From Hyperoplus lanceolatus (lineage: Eukaryota; Chordata; Actinopteri; Uranoscopiformes; Ammodytidae): a DNA stretch of 64,000 bases. The notes below the pieces were generated by a model, which was given only the letters and a program-made list of their open reading frames with translations, did no database searches and was not told the DNA's origin. The DNA is taken from contig CM049417.1 of the NCBI GenBank assembly GCA_026929865.2, positions 16,073,001 through 16,137,000 of the forward strand, in the 5' to 3' direction. Both the position numbers and the translations under genes were made by a program. Shown here piece after piece: positions 1 to 14,092 of this stretch; the first letter of the stretch is position 1, and each line of letters starts with the position of its first letter.

Positions 1-943
1 TGTACAACCAAGTGAAACGACTTGAATGCTTTCTCCGAGTGTGCACACCCTTGTCCACATTTGTTTGATTTGTGGCATCAGGACTACAGAAAAACATGCA
101 AAAGAGACCAAATTATTCAAGAAAGTAGGGCTGGCCCGAGCAATTCAAATATTCTACTATTTGTGTATTCGGGAAGCTCAATTCAGTCTTCAAAAGCTCC
201 TTTTTCTTTCTGTTTACAAAAGTATAGCCTACAATAGATTTTGTCAGCAGACAAAAGATTAGATGTAGCAGTTATTCATATAACATTGGAAAATATAGAT
301 TATAAAGCTTAACATCAGTGGGACTATGTACTATTTTACACAATTCTGCCACCCATTGGATCCATTTTGAACTGCAGAAACACCTAACTACTGGGTGGTT
401 AACATTGAGATTTCTGAAAAATAAAATATGTAATGGTGTTTTTATGAGAACGGGTACTACTTTGGAAAAACCAAGAAGTATTGGAAGGCTTTCAAAATGA
501 CATTCAAGAATGTCTTTTAAGAGAGAGAGGGGGAAATCACAGGAGGGGACAGCTACACACACACTTGTGTCTTTTACACATGTCCGTCCACTAGTTGTAC
601 GAACCGTTTTGTGTCAAGCTTTACTGAACCCCCTGGGAGATCTCTTAACATCAAACACCAACGGATTTTATCTCTGACTCCGACTAGGGGGAGGACATTT
701 TGGTTTTATAACTCGACAGAACGGTGCACACGTGTCCGCGGGGATGTATGGTACCTGTTACAGTTGCATGTGTTGCATTGACCCCAGGTGCTCGTGTCTT
801 GGCCAGTGGAGCGTGTGATTAGCCTAGCACTGCCGGCCATCCATCTTGGTTGGTTGGAGAAGGACAGGAGGGGTTAGCATGACAACAGAAGCTAGCCTAG
901 GCTGCCCCCCTCGATAATATAGCTATGTCCCCATCCACCTACT

Positions 944-1035
944 GACCACACACACACACACACACACAAGCACTTAAGCACACACACACACTAAAGCACA
1001 TACCCCCCCCCCCCCCACACACACACACACACCAG
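944..1035. repeat. CA microsatellite with C-run
   Basis: Interrupted CA arrays around a run of about 12 C. Confidence 0.9.
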
Positions 1036-1166
1036 CAGCAGCAACAAGCCTGCAGGTTAATGGCTTTGACTCCTGTCCACTCCATCTTTCTCACTCTGTC
1101 TTCTGCTTCCCCTCTCTCTCCCTGTCATGTCTTTGTCCCAGTCAAATGTTTGCTCCCTCTGTCTTA

Positions 1167-1328
1167 ATCTTTTCTTCTTCTTCTTCTTCTTCTTCTTCTT
1201 CTTCTTTCCCCATCGCATTCCTCTCCCTCGACTTTCCATATCTCCATTTATTTTCCCCCAAAAGCCTTGCCATCTCCTCATTACCTCACTTTTTTCACTG
1301 TTTTTTCTTTATCTTTCCCATTCCATCA

Positions 1329-1361
<33 letters not shown>

Positions 1362-1373
1362 CCTCCCTCCCTC
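1167..1373. repeat. CTT and CT arrays
   Basis: A CTT trinucleotide array (1167-1207) and a CT array (1328-1373) with C-rich bases between. Confidence 0.9.
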
Positions 1374-1911
1374 CGTCTTACCTGGAGTGTGTGTTGCATA
1401 TGTATGAGGGATGTGACAAAGTGCTGCCCTCAGCGCAAACACAGCCAGGCAGTGAGGGTGAGAAGTAAGCAGAGAAGGATTTTAGCCAGGACAGTTGAGT
1501 TTGAGAGATAGAGAATGGAGCTCTGCCTGGGATGTTGCCTTGTGCTTTGTGTGGTTTACATCCCTGATTAGATGGGTTTTCATGTTTCTGCTAGTTTGAG
1601 TGAATAAATGTAGCTAAGATAAGCTGTCATTTATGTTATTCAAAGTGACTACAAGTTACTTTCAGATATTATTGTTGTGGTACCTTTGGACAAAATCAGT
1701 ACTGTTTTCACGACATTTGTTTAGGGAAGCGAATGAAATAGACCAGAGGACGCATTGTGATGTGACTATGTAAGATTATTAATGGTAATATTACGATGGT
1801 TAAGCAAATAAGTCATGATAGTGAGCTACATGTCTCTGATACAAACTTAGGTCATGGTGGACAGTTATACCATTAACACAAAATTAAAATTTGTTTTCTC
1901 AAGCAATATTA

Positions 1912-2523
1912 AAGGTCTACTTCACCGGTTGGAATATGAAGGTGTATTGAACTCGGAGATCCTATGTAGTATAAATGTGCAAAAAAAAAATGAAATCGGT
2001 TCATCCTAGCCTGAGAAAAGGCAGAAAGAGTGTTTTATGGTCTCACTGTCTAACCCTACATTTTCCTTCTTGTGACATCACAGTAAGGGTCAGGATTAAC
2101 AGGACAGCTGGGCCAAGGGAAGACTTAGGGAAGACTGAGGAAAGAAAAACCTAATTCATTATATTATAATAGTGATTTTATAATGATAGAATGCCGGTTC
2201 CGTATGGTAAATGGACTTGTATAGCGCTATATCTCCGTTTATCACAGACTCAAAGCGCTTTACAATGTTTTTGTACACATTCACCCAGTCACACACACAT
2301 TCATACACCGATAGCAGCAGCTACCACGCAGGGTAGGCTTAGCACTAGGGTGCTAAGCTAACTAAGCTAACTATCGGGAGCAATTCGGGGTTCAGTGTCT
2401 TGCCCAGGGACACTTCGACATGTGGCGGGGAGACGGGGGATCGAACCTCAGACCCTGCACTCCAGAGGCGAACTCCCTACCCACTTCGCCACTGCCGCCC
2501 CTTAAATGGGTGAAGTATTCCTT
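1912..2523. mobile_element. TTAA-flanked MITE, short relative of the 58-61 kb element
   Basis: Left end AGGTCTACTTCACCGG after TTAA; right end GGTGAAGTATTCCT before TTAA. Internal sequence (cctagcctgagaaaaggcag, ggacagctgggccaaggg, atattataatag) is shared with both ends of the large element at 58087-61103. It is interrupted by a SINE. Confidence 0.7.
2206..2502 (-). mobile_element. tRNA-derived SINE inserted in a TTAA MITE
   Basis: Read on the minus strand it begins ggggcggcagtggcgaag, has B-box ggttcgatcccc, the common ccctgggcaagacactgaac block and a tail agcgctatacaagtccattt. It splits the MITE at 1912-2523. Confidence 0.85.
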
Positions 2524-3443
2524 TAAATAATGTTCCATTTCTATTCACCAGGTCTTTATTTCTTACATTCTTACTCTTATAACAGTAGTTCACCGGGGGC
2601 CTCTGTCCGCCGCTTCCTACTTAGCTGACCTGTCACAAGAGCATCAACTCCATGGGAGGAAGCAGAGCGTGAAAATGGAGTTGGAGAGGGCTTGTGTTTG
2701 AAAGAGAAACAGATGATGTCTGAATCAGAGGGAGCACAAGAGAGCTCTACACTAATGTAAATGTAAAATGTCTGAATTTCTACCAAGACTGAATGTACTC
2801 GAGCATTTGATGTACAGGAAAAAATATAACAATAGTCATTCATAAATGTTCGAAAAGTTAACTCGAGTCAAACTGTATATGTATCCAAGTCTTTTTAAGT
2901 TGAGCTTGTTTCAAGAAAAGTTCTAGTCTAAAAAGTCTGCAGTTGCTTTTGACACTGTTTACCCACGAGAGTCAATCTCTAACAGGCTTACAGTTATCAT
3001 TGTTTTATATTTTTATTTTTTTATATTTTTACTGGTAAGCTCTAAGAATTATTTTGAGTATCCTAGAAAGTTGAAGGCACTGTGCTGACATTGACAAATC
3101 CTTTGTTGTTTCTGAGTGACTCACAGAGCACTGGACCATCTTACACATGAAGCGGGTGACAACAGCAGGTTGTATGGGGGAAAAAACTTGAGAACAAAAA
3201 TAGATGAAGAAGAGTGAAATAATAAACGAGAGGAGAAAGGGAAGACAAATGCTGGGAAGTTTGTCTAACAGACAGACAGACGGATGACTCATCATCCCTT
3301 TTACCTCATCTCACAACGATTTGCTACATTTTGCCAGTTGCCAGGCAACGGTGTGCTTGACAACGGTCACGGATGAGAAGACATGGCTCTCCTGTCGCGG
3401 ATAGGGATCTCAGGTAGCCAATGTCAAATAATCTCTCCCTCCA

Positions 3444-3468
3444 ACACACACACACACACGCACGCACG

Positions 3469-3509
<41 letters not shown>
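3444..3509. repeat. CA/CACG microsatellite
   Basis: CA repeats with three cacg units in the middle. Confidence 0.9.
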
Positions 3510-4472
3510 GGTCATTGAGAGGGCACCAAAGGGAGAACACACACAGGCACATTGGAAAACTACAACACTAACAGACACACACACAAAAACTCTCATATCA
3601 ACATGTGCATACACTCCATGTCCAGCAATGTGTGTATTCATGTCAGTGAGGCAGTGTGTGGCAGTTCTGTGCATGTTTGTAGTTGTCCTCACTGTCTCAC
3701 GCTGCGTCCATGAATAAGTGAATATCTTTGCGTCCCACTGCTTGTGAGCCCACCCGCCCGTGTTGTGCTCCCTCTTAAGGCCCAGGCAAACACTTTGATA
3801 GAGACCCACTACTGTTTACACCTGTAGCTTATGGTAATGCCACCATTGATATAGACGCATACTATCTATGTAAACACACATACTGAACAGCTACAGTGGC
3901 GGTGGAGCAAACAGGCCTGCATCAGTGGCAGCACATGAGGGTTACAGAGTAGAATGGGAACTCAAATATTCAAGGCCTCTTGACTGTCCTTCAAATGTAT
4001 TTGGTTCAGTGAATGAAAGGCACTAACAGTCTATGAGTGCAGATAAGCCTTAATTCAGTTTGATTGAACATAATGAATTTAATAGAGTAAGGAAAAATAA
4101 ATGTATTTTTCAAATCTTTATATTAAGTCATTTGGTAATTGTGTTGGCCATTATCCCTAGTGTACCAAATGTGTATTATTCCACAGCTGAAAGTAGTCCC
4201 AGAATAAATGCACCATTAGCTCCAATTGCAGTAATGTTTGCTGAAATACTGCAGTGCCTAAGTGTTATATTTTGATATTCATGCACAATTGGGCTGAGTG
4301 CAACAGGCAGGGTAGGGAATTTGAAAGAGATACTGACTATCTAATTACTTGTTTTGGTCTTTTAAGAGGATGTATTAACAATATTAATATTATTATGTTT
4401 TTTTTTATGTTTTGTGTGTTCTTTTTATGGACCTTGAGTCTGACAATAAAGATGATGATGATGAATATTAAC

Positions 4473-4767
4473 TAGGGCTGTCAAGCGATTAAAAAAATTA
4501 ATCTAATTAATTACAGGCTCTGTGATTAATTAATCTAAATTAATCGCATACTTTTATGACACTTTTATACCTGTTTATAAACAGCTGTATAGCCTACTAC
4601 AGTTTGTTTCTCTCTCTCTCTATCTCTATCTCTCTCTCTCTCACTCTCTCTTTCTCTCTCTCCGTCTCTCGTAACTTCTGTCTCCACAACAGACAGCGCT
4701 GCACTGCCACAGATGCTTATGCCGAATCATTCACCATCGTCGTACTCATAGGCAAAAATATTGAGAG

Positions 4768-4803
<36 letters not shown>

Positions 4804-5203
4804 ACGCGGACGACGAGACAGCTAGCAAACAAAATTGAGACACGGGGAGAAAGATTGAGAGATACTGTTTTGAACCAAGCCTACATTGTTGCACCCACTA
4901 AATCAATAATGCACAGACACTGGCTGCGGAGAATAAAGTAAGATGTCTTCCTACCTTCATGCTTATTAAACCGTCTATAGAGCCCTCGGCCCCCTGCTTC
5001 TCTCTTTACTTTTCTCCCTTTCACCCGCGCGGGCTGTGTCTGCTTCAGGTGCAGCTCGGTGCAGCTACGCACCACTTTTGCACTGGGTCAAAGGGCATTA
5101 TAGAAGTGCGATTAATCTGCGTTAATTTTTTTAATCGCGTTAATTTCGATTAATTAATCACAGAAAAATTAACGCGATTAAAAAAATTAATTTGACAGCC
5201 CTA
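4473..5203. mobile_element. hAT MITE
   Basis: Inverted ends TAGGGCTGTCAA...TTGACAGCCCTA with a perfect 8-bp target duplication atattaac (4465-4472 and 5204-5211). The subterminal parts are the common fish attaa-rich repeats with gcgattaa. The interior carries CT and CA microsatellites. No coding capacity. Confidence 0.9.
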
Positions 5204-5499
5204 ATATTAACAATAGGCATTCAGGTCTCACATATAGTAAAAAATATTCTAGAAAATCATTCAATACTCATCATTTTAAAATCGTATATGAAAGTCTTAC
5301 TGCGGCTGCTACTACACTGAAAAGTTCATTTTCATTCTCAGTCAACCTTGCAAACTAGTTGTGATGTCACAAAATCAAATTCATACGCGCATGGGTCAAA
5401 CTCAGATGTCAGGTGTGCACGGAAAAAATCTTCTTCCTTTAACAGATACATCCGAAAATGAACTAACAATAAGCAAAGAACACCTTTTTAACATTAAAG

Positions 5500-6012
5500 G
5501 TCACACATTATGCTAAATGCACTTTTTAAATGTGTTCTAACATATCCATGGGTCCACGGTGTGCCTAGAGACTGCCAAAATATTTTAAAAAATAACAATC
5601 TCTCCTTTTCTCACTCTCCCCCTTTCTGAAAACCCCACCCCTCCCCCCCCAATATACTCCAGTCAGAATTCTCCTCGTTTCTGACCTCAAAAACTGGAAA
5701 GCCAGAAGCTTCCACTGTGCAGCCCACACCCCTATTTCTTATTGGTCCACGGCCCTGACAGACAGAGGGCGAGGCGTATCTGGCTTCGCTTCCGAACAGG
5801 GGGCGGGGGGAGCTCAAAGATTGTATATTTACGAGGGGAGCTGCAGCTCTTTTTAAAAAATAGGCCATTGTGAGATTATCTGAACATCAGCATAGTACAA
5901 TAAATTATCTGAAAGTTTTTTTCAGCAAACAATTAAAGAAAAACATATTAGGGACCACTAAGACCATACAATATGGTGTATAATAGAACCGAAAAATGTA
6001 TAATATGGGAGC
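5500..6012. mobile_element. TTAA-flanked MITE
   Basis: Ends TTAAAGGTCACACATTATGC and, inverted, TTAAAGCTCCCATATTATAC, the widespread fish TTAA element with the tattatgc motif. The interior has a C-rich block and cttattggtccacggccctg. No coding capacity. Confidence 0.75.
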
Positions 6013-9000
6013 TTTAAAATACATGTTGAGAATTAAAAATCTATTCGCGCCCCTGCTTCTCAAAGAGTTGCTGCACATTTTTTATCTTTCTGCCCTTGCT
6101 CTCTCACTCATCAACTATTTATTATGGTCACACCATTTGTATGTACTGTGGAGGGAAGTGTGATGGTGATGGAGGAAAATGAACAAGGCAAGGGTGCTGG
6201 GTGTGTCATCCTGAAAATGAATGCTCTGCTCCACACTGCAGTCGCCCGGCCATTTAACAACATGTCAAGTTTCTCCTGGCCTGTAATTCTTTTGAACGCT
6301 GGAAAACGCAGTGCTGGAATGCATCATTCCCCCCAACCCCCCAACCCCCGTCCCCCCAAGTTTCATTTATTCAGTGGCGTCTGAGCTACTGCATGTAACA
6401 GATGACTGGGCAGACAAAAACACGTCATCAGAGCCGACAAAAATAACAGCAAACTTAACCAAACCAGGTGTTTCCAACCGCTTAATTTGAGTCATATCAT
6501 GTGTCATGTCTGCTGCTGTATGTTGCAAACGCTCCACAAGTGCTTGCTCTTGCTCGGCTCGGGGCCCCTCCTCTGTCATGTTGGCGGTAACTAATGGCAA
6601 CAGCGAGCCAGGGAGTGCTCACTGTTATGTCTGGCTGCCTGCTCTGCTTAAGAGGAACGGTGCGTTCTCAATAATGCGATAATACAGCTCTGATGAGCTG
6701 TCACTCAAACACCTTGCCGCCGCTGAAACGGATGACAGGAAAGAAGCTGTGTGTGTGTGTGGGTTTCCTCATGTTTATGCTAATTTACAACTCAGTATGT
6801 CTGTTCAGTGTTCAGCAAAAATGTATTGTATTGCTTTGTTGCTTACAGTTTTGTGTGTGTGTGCGTACGACGTGTGTGTGTACACGTGTGTGTACATGTT
6901 TGTGAGTACATGTGCGGACGAGCAGGGGAAAAAGTGAAAGAGCGAGTGCAGTGTGTTGTTGTGTGGGTAAACATGTATGGAGTGTGTGTGTGTGTGTGTG
7001 TGTGTGTGTACATGTGTGAAAAAGCCAGAGGACAAGTAAGAGGGCAGAAATTGGTATTAGAATGTTTATTTATTTGTGTGTGTGTGCGAGTGTGTGTGTC
7101 TGCGTATGACGTTTAATTTAGCACAGCTCTGGAAGCGCCTGGGTAGGCCAGTCTGTTAGCGTATATAGCCGTTCTGCCAATACTTATTAATCAAGCCTGG
7201 CAGACAGACGTTGGTGGCACTGCCCCTCTGCCTGCCAAATAGGGAGCTGGCCTCACTCTGATAACTTCCAACACACGACACCCACTGCTCTGAGGCTGCC
7301 AAATTAGGAGCAACTCGGGCTCTAGATAACACTTATAGTCCTATGCTGTGGGAGTGTGATAGACTGCAAACCCGCGTTTTAAAAAAAGGCTTTGGTTGGG
7401 AATGAGGGGGGTTAAGAAGAAGAAGAAGAAAAAAAGAAAGGTTGTGATGGAGGAAGGAAGCAGAAGAGAACAGATCAATTGTGAGCTTATTTATTCGAGT
7501 TCATCCGGTGAAACGTGGACCCAACCCGGGAGAGAGAAAGTGTCCACTCTAAGGAATAGCAGGTTGGCTAAATGTATGGTGCACCTTTTTGCCAAGAGGG
7601 AAAAAGATGATGCTTATTTTAAAAATCTCTATTTCATGTGGTATACATAGTGCAGCAGAGGCAATGTCCCTGCCAATCTTTTGTTGGCAAAGTCTCTCCG
7701 CTAGGCACCAAAGACAAATTGATCGACCAAACTGTGACTTTGGATGGGGTGAGAAGATTTAATCCCCTCCGCTCTGTGCTGAAGTGTAAATAATTGTCCG
7801 GGAAAAAAAAAAAAAAAAACCCGAGTGCAGCCGAGCGGAATCTCAAGGTGGCGTTTTGTTAATTTGGTTCTTTTATGGTCTGCTAGACTTAAGGAGTTCA
7901 TAGCCGGGTGTTTTTTGATGAATGTCCCCGTGGCCATTTTAAAATCATCTGAATAATGGACCATTGCTGGCGGACAAGACCAAAGCACGTGTTGTAAAGA
8001 ACAAAAAGTCATGTTATGAAGTTGGGTTGCATTTTAACTGTGTTGTCGTTTTAGTTATTGATCAAGGCCTTGGTCATCTTTCATATAGGCTAACAGTGCA
8101 GACACAAAGGCAAAGTTGGTCACGTGACATGCTCTGGCCAATGATAGACTTTCCCACAAACAATGACACCAGGTGTGTGCCTGAAAGTGTTAAAAAACTT
8201 GGTAAACTAAATAGAATAAGGCAGTAAAAACATAATACAAGATTTTTTTTTACCAAAGGAACTGGGTGTATTTTCTTTCCTCGTACCACAGACTTTTTCT
8301 TGTTCAGCCTATTCAAAGAAACAGATCTAATATTGGAGTTTTAAATAAGAGAACTTGATTTTCTTCTGAGAATGCTTTTTATTTTCTCACTCAGTTATTT
8401 GCTGAAACGTTATGGTGTACCATCAGGAGCAATTTACAAAAGCTTTCTCTGTGCCTGTTGGCTATACTCTTGACTTAAATACCTTGATGGCTTTGCTCTG
8501 GAAAAAAATACCCGTAATACAGCCCATTACAAAATAAACCTGTGGAATTCTAGGTTGGAAAAGAATTATCAGAAAATGGCCCCCCTGTAGCCATTACAGC
8601 CAATGAAGAGACAAAGTTTATGAGATAAAAAGAAAATAGAGGGAGACCAATGAGCTTTTTTGGCATATGTTAGCAACTTTAATGTACAGAGCGACCATCT
8701 TGAAACCCAATGCCAAGTTATCTTAATACATCCATAGGAGTTAGTCTTAACAAAATGTGTAAGCAGTCCATATATGACGCCAAAAGAGACATTACACCTG
8801 ACGTCCTATCTACTATACAGTCATATTTCAAGTGTTGTGCTGTCTGGCTAATCAGGGACTGTCTTTGAAGTACCATAGGGATGTATACAGTTGGACATGC
8901 ACTCTAACTCCCATTAAAGCCCAGGCACACCTGCTTGAATTGGCAGAAGAAGAAAGGCAGCGATGGCCATTTACACTACATAGCTGGGAGAGAGACAATG

Positions 9001-9282
9001 GTAAAGAATTGCAGGGATAGATTGAGACAATGCCAGTGCCTTTAAAGGTACACTTCTGCCTGAGAGGGGCTTTCTTCTTGTACCTGTTGACCCTGCAGAT
9101 AGGTCAGTATACCTTCCTTTGCAGTGTGTGGGCGGTGGGGATATGGAGACGCTCTATTTGAATTTTCTGCTGATGGCTTCAGTTTTCTGTCTGTCCTTGG
9201 CCATTCCTGTCCCCATTAACTATCCAGCTCCGATGATTGACGAGTACATCATATTGGATGTATAACTTTCTGATATAGTAAC

Positions 9283-9322
<40 letters not shown>

Positions 9323-9326
<4 letters not shown>

Positions 9327-9359
9327 CACTATGCAATATATTAATAAATCATGTCCCTA

Positions 9360-9425
<66 letters not shown>

Positions 9426-9464
9426 ATTAGGGACATGATTTATTAATATATTGCATAGTGGAAT
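9323..9464. repeat. 142-bp palindrome with CA/TA/GT centre
   Basis: Arms attccactatgcaatatatt (9323 onward) and its exact reverse complement (ending 9464) match over 40 bp, then CA on the left and GT on the right meet at a TA core. An AT array (9283-9322) abuts on the left. Confidence 0.9.
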
Positions 9465-11529
9465 GCTCCTCAGCAGTGTGTCTGATCATTTCAAAAGCTA
9501 AGGTGTGGCTTTATCAATGCACCTATTACCTGGAAGTGTATGTGAACCTATGCTTACACTGTCCAATTGAGTAGAACAGTCAAGATTCAATTAAAAACAT
9601 TTGACTTCTATTGTCTGATTAATATGCTATACTATTTACTGTAGAATCCTTGACTAGTTATTGTCTTCGCTTGGTGTTATCTATTTAATATTACATCTAG
9701 GCTTGATTGAGTCTCGATGTCTCTCTCAATTAGAGTTGAAATCAGGGTGGCGGGTCGGCAGTTAAATCATGGGAACGTTAACAGTGAGACGCTGATTATA
9801 ATTTGTCCAGAAAAAAGTTGATGAACTTGGCAGGGAATCCATTCTTAAAGTGTCCCAATCCAGCCGGCCTCAAAAAGAAAAAATCCTCTCATTCTAAATG
9901 GTTATTGGTAGGAGTATAACCTTGGCTCCTGGTTTGTGTTGGAGTCTGATGATAAATCAAGGCCCTGCTGTTTTCGTAGAGCAACGAATGTGACGTGGCT
10001 TTGACAGTCGGGGGTAAGCTGGACAGAGGGACAGACGGGTTCCTGTGTGAGTCCATCATATTGTGGACTTTCTTAAAATATGATTTCAATTCAGGGCATT
10101 AACTCTGTGCGTTTCACGACACTGAGTTATATGACGGAGGCACAAATGGCGAGAGGTTGACAAACAGTGTTATCTGGCTTTGCACGCGGGAGGGGAGCAG
10201 TGTTGTTCAATTCCTACGTGATGGTGTGAAGGGAGGAAAACTGTTAAAAAAAAACTGTTCCTCAGCGCGGCTATTTATTTGTCTTTTATTGCATTCCCAA
10301 ACAGATGATGGCACACTAGCCCTCTGAGTCACTGCCAACACTGTTAGACTAAGCCACTCAATATCACCAATGTCAGTCTGTCAATGTGTTGGGGGGGGGG
10401 GGGCTTTCATATTCCAAAAACACTTTTGTATTTAGTGATGGATTGTAACTTGTTGCAGCTTGAATACAGATTGGAGGTAATTGTGATTTACTTGAATATT
10501 TAACTACATTTCTGAGGCAAATATTGGGCTCTTTATTACAGGATATTTAGTCGACGGCTTTTTTTTTTACAAGTTGATAATTTTTTTCAAAAAAAGCATA
10601 GCTGTGTAATGTATGAGGTAATAATAGAGATACGGCTACCCAACATATATAAAGTAGTTCATATGAGCTTCACTTTAACCAAATAAACTATTTAAATATT
10701 CCTAAAGGCATCAGTCATAACCATAAGATTTTGATGTACTATTGCTTGTACATAGGTATTTTGAAATTGTGTTATTTTCTGAATGCTACTCCCAGCACTG
10801 ATATTATTTTCAGATAAAGCCATGGGACGTGGGAAATAAATTGTGGCCTGAGTGTGGAGATTCATAGTTAAAGTTACAATTGTATAAATGCTCATTCATT
10901 TTTAATGCTTTATATTTAGTTTCTATTGTTATTTAATTTTTTTTCATTTAAGCCATTTTAGTACCAATGTTAGAATTGTGAGAAGACCCAATGCGTAATT
11001 GCTGGAGAAAGTATATGCGTTATGAATAAGACGGGAGTGTTATTTGAATATGGAGGACATGTGCTTCCCTATTAAAAAACAATGCTCAGAGGAGGCAACC
11101 TGCTCTTAGCCTTTGTGACAATCCACTGGATTTTGAATTAAATTTTCTTCTTGGAGGGGAATGTTCTTCAACCCTAAAAGGAACAATCAATTATTTACTT
11201 CATCTAAATTAAACAACAACTAAATCTCCAAAATAACATGGCTTTTCTTTGGAAAGATTGAGCATCCCCGAAAGTGTTCTCTGCTGAGGTTTTCCCCTTC
11301 AACTCAGCCCATCCATGTGTGAGCTTTATTGGTCCGCCACGGTTGCAATCAATTAACAACTGTAGTTAACATTGAAATCCTGACGTGCATTGCTCGATAA
11401 CACAAACCATATGTCGAAGATGGCATTGTGCAGTGTTCCCAGAAGATTGTTTGTCTAAATTGTTTACCCAATATGCAAGTGGAAGGTCGGAATAATCGAA
11501 CACTTTGCTTAGTGCATGTGTGTGTATAG

Positions 11530-11563
<34 letters not shown>

Positions 11564-11639
11564 GGGTGTATGTTGTGGAGGATGAGCAATCGAGAGAGAT
11601 TTGAAAAGTTGTCCTCTACAAACCTATGTTTATATTTGT

Positions 11640-11653
11640 CACACACACACACA

Positions 11654-11726
<73 letters not shown>
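11640..11726. repeat. CA microsatellite
   Basis: About 43 CA units with one interruption. GT arrays also at 11529-11562 and 11911-11948. Confidence 0.95.
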
Positions 11727-11728
<2 letters not shown>

Positions 11729-11799
11729 GCCTTGTTTGACAACAACCTTTCCAACAGGAGAAGGCTTTCGGCGTAACTGGTACTGTCCCCATCAGAGTG

Positions 11800-11880
11800 A
11801 AATGCATTTCATCATTACATCATTTGCATATTTTAATTACACTGCCTTGGCAGGGGGGAAGCCATCAGACGTCTGCCATG
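11800..11880. promoter_or_regulatory. Candidate POU-site block
   Basis: Contains an octamer-like atttgcatattttaattac between two long CA/GT arrays. It is a small repeat-free island; function is only inferred. Confidence 0.2.
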
Positions 11881-11907
11881 TTGTATTTCTATTTGACTGA
11901 CAGGATT

Positions 11908-11952
<45 letters not shown>

Positions 11953-13201
11953 ATTACATACACTGACACTGCATAAGGCATGTAAGGATTCTAGGCATAA
12001 TACTGATACTACATTTATAAGGGAACCATAATAGATGGTGGTTAACACAAATTGGGCACATTTTGTCATCAGACATTTTTTTTTAAAGTTGCAAGCTGGG
12101 AATGATTTGGAGACTCTTGTATGAGCGATGACATATAGCCAAATGAAATCATGCATGACCAGGGCCAGCTTAACAAAAAAGAAATGTGCTCAACTAAACG
12201 TGAACCATGCTGGCCGTATCCAGTGGCATGGGCTCTGTTTGAAGTATTGCAGTGTTTTTTTTTTGTTTTTTTGTGCCAGTGTGTGCAGTGGAAGAGCAGA
12301 GGTCCACATTTAGCTCCACTCAGACACAGGCATTCACGGGACAAGTCACACGCATTGCACACGGAAACATGCGGGTAAAAGACCCTTAAGCACACGGACA
12401 CACTCCGAGACACACGCATTCACACACACACACACACATAGCCCGGCAGACTCACAATGAGTGTTTATCCATTTGTCTTTTGCTGTCTGTTTGTTTTGCT
12501 CGGTAAATCCTCACCACCGCACAGCTGCTGCTGCTGCTGCTGCTGGAGCATTCACACACAGCGGTTTGGGGATTCATTGGCTCCTGCCCCCAGATGCTAA
12601 ACATTTAATGGGGCCGTGTCACGGTAACTGGGTTACAAACTCTAGCTTGTGTGGACTAAATGGGCCAATACCTCTCGCTCATGTCTCGTGCCACAATAGC
12701 ATTTTTTTCCCGTTGGTGTAAAAATCACCGATGACCAAAAAACAATTACCGCAGCTTGGTATGAGAGCTGCCCCCCCCCCCCAACACACACACACAGTAT
12801 GCCATACATCGTATCCGACCTGGCCCACGGCACCCCCCCTATTTCACCCCCCATTACCTCTCCCACTGTTCAGAAGCCCCCATGGGACAGCAGCACCTGA
12901 GGGAGTCAGATGATGGATAAACAGGAGTGGATGGGAGAACTAAAAAGAGAAAGGAGGCAGGGGAGATAAAGGCTTTGCAATTCTGAGCACACAAACACAC
13001 ACACACACACACACACACAGACACAAAGAGGGTCATGATGGGAGTGTGTGTGATCGGGACGGTGAGCTATTGTTCCTTGGGGCTGTTAAAGTGTTAGCAG
13101 GGCAACAAAACCTGATCAATAGACGCACACCCCCACTCTATAAAGACTCTAGTTAAAGAAGGAGACTGGAAATAGATAAAGGGGCTTCTTCCTGTCCCTG
13201 T

Positions 13202-13202
<1 letters not shown>

Positions 13203-13265
<63 letters not shown>

Positions 13266-13352
13266 ACCTACACCTGACAATGTATCATCTTACTTCCTCT
13301 TTGTCCCTTTGTGACTCATACTGTCTCTGCCAGCCGCTCTCATCCTCCTCCC

Positions 13353-13390
<38 letters not shown>

Positions 13391-13446
13391 TGCGCGTGCG
13401 CGTGCGCGTGTGTGCGTGCGTGCATGCATGTGTGTTTGTGTGTGTT

Positions 13447-13483
<37 letters not shown>

Positions 13484-13564
13484 ATGGCCTTCTGCAATCA
13501 TCTGACACACTTGGACTGGCCCTTGACAAAAACAAAACCAATCACACTCTGCCATGCTAAACAG

Positions 13565-13594
<30 letters not shown>
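13203..13594. repeat. Cluster of CA and GT microsatellites
   Basis: CA array 13203-13264, compound GT/GCGT array 13356-13480 with the alternating purine-pyrimidine gcgcgtgcgcgtgcgcgtg, and CA array 13562-13593. Confidence 0.95.
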
Positions 13595-13597
<3 letters not shown>

Positions 13598-14023
13598 TGC
13601 AAATTGAGTCTCTGAGAAACACTACACATGGTCGTACTCTGCTGGGAGCTGGCCTGGTTTCTCTTGTTGGTGGTATCTTGCTGTTTTTTATGCCACACAA
13701 ATACAGATCATATGGTAAGAAAGCTTCCAGCTTTAGGTGACACATTGATGAAAGCACAAAGACACACACACACAGGAATCTGAAAGATAGAAGGGATAAG
13801 AGACATAAGATAATTATGGAACATCTGTTAAAAGCAGAAGAGAGCAAGAGGGTATGGCGGAAAGATTATACAAATGTAAAATGTATACAGCAGCGCATTA
13901 TCTTTAATGGTGCGCTTCTCAAGATTTCAGTTTGTGTTGATTTGGTGACACCTGTGGTCGCTGGTGGTAACAACAACTGTGCACTAATCTTATAGCAAGC
14001 AATGTTTGAGCAGCTCCATAGAA

Positions 14024-14092
14024 ACATAGGCAAGTTTATTAATATAGCACAATTCAGACACACGGCTATTCAGAGGGCTTTACAGTCTTACA
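14024..14092 (-). mobile_element. LINE 3' tail fragment
   Basis: Matches the tail of the LINE at 53.9 kb: ggcaagtttattaatatagc, cagacacacggctattcaga, gctttaca. Only the 3' end remains. Confidence 0.6.

Noticed and set aside
3444..3509. Tandem repeats considered as a CRISPR array
   Set aside because: Dinucleotide microsatellite without spacers, in an animal genome.
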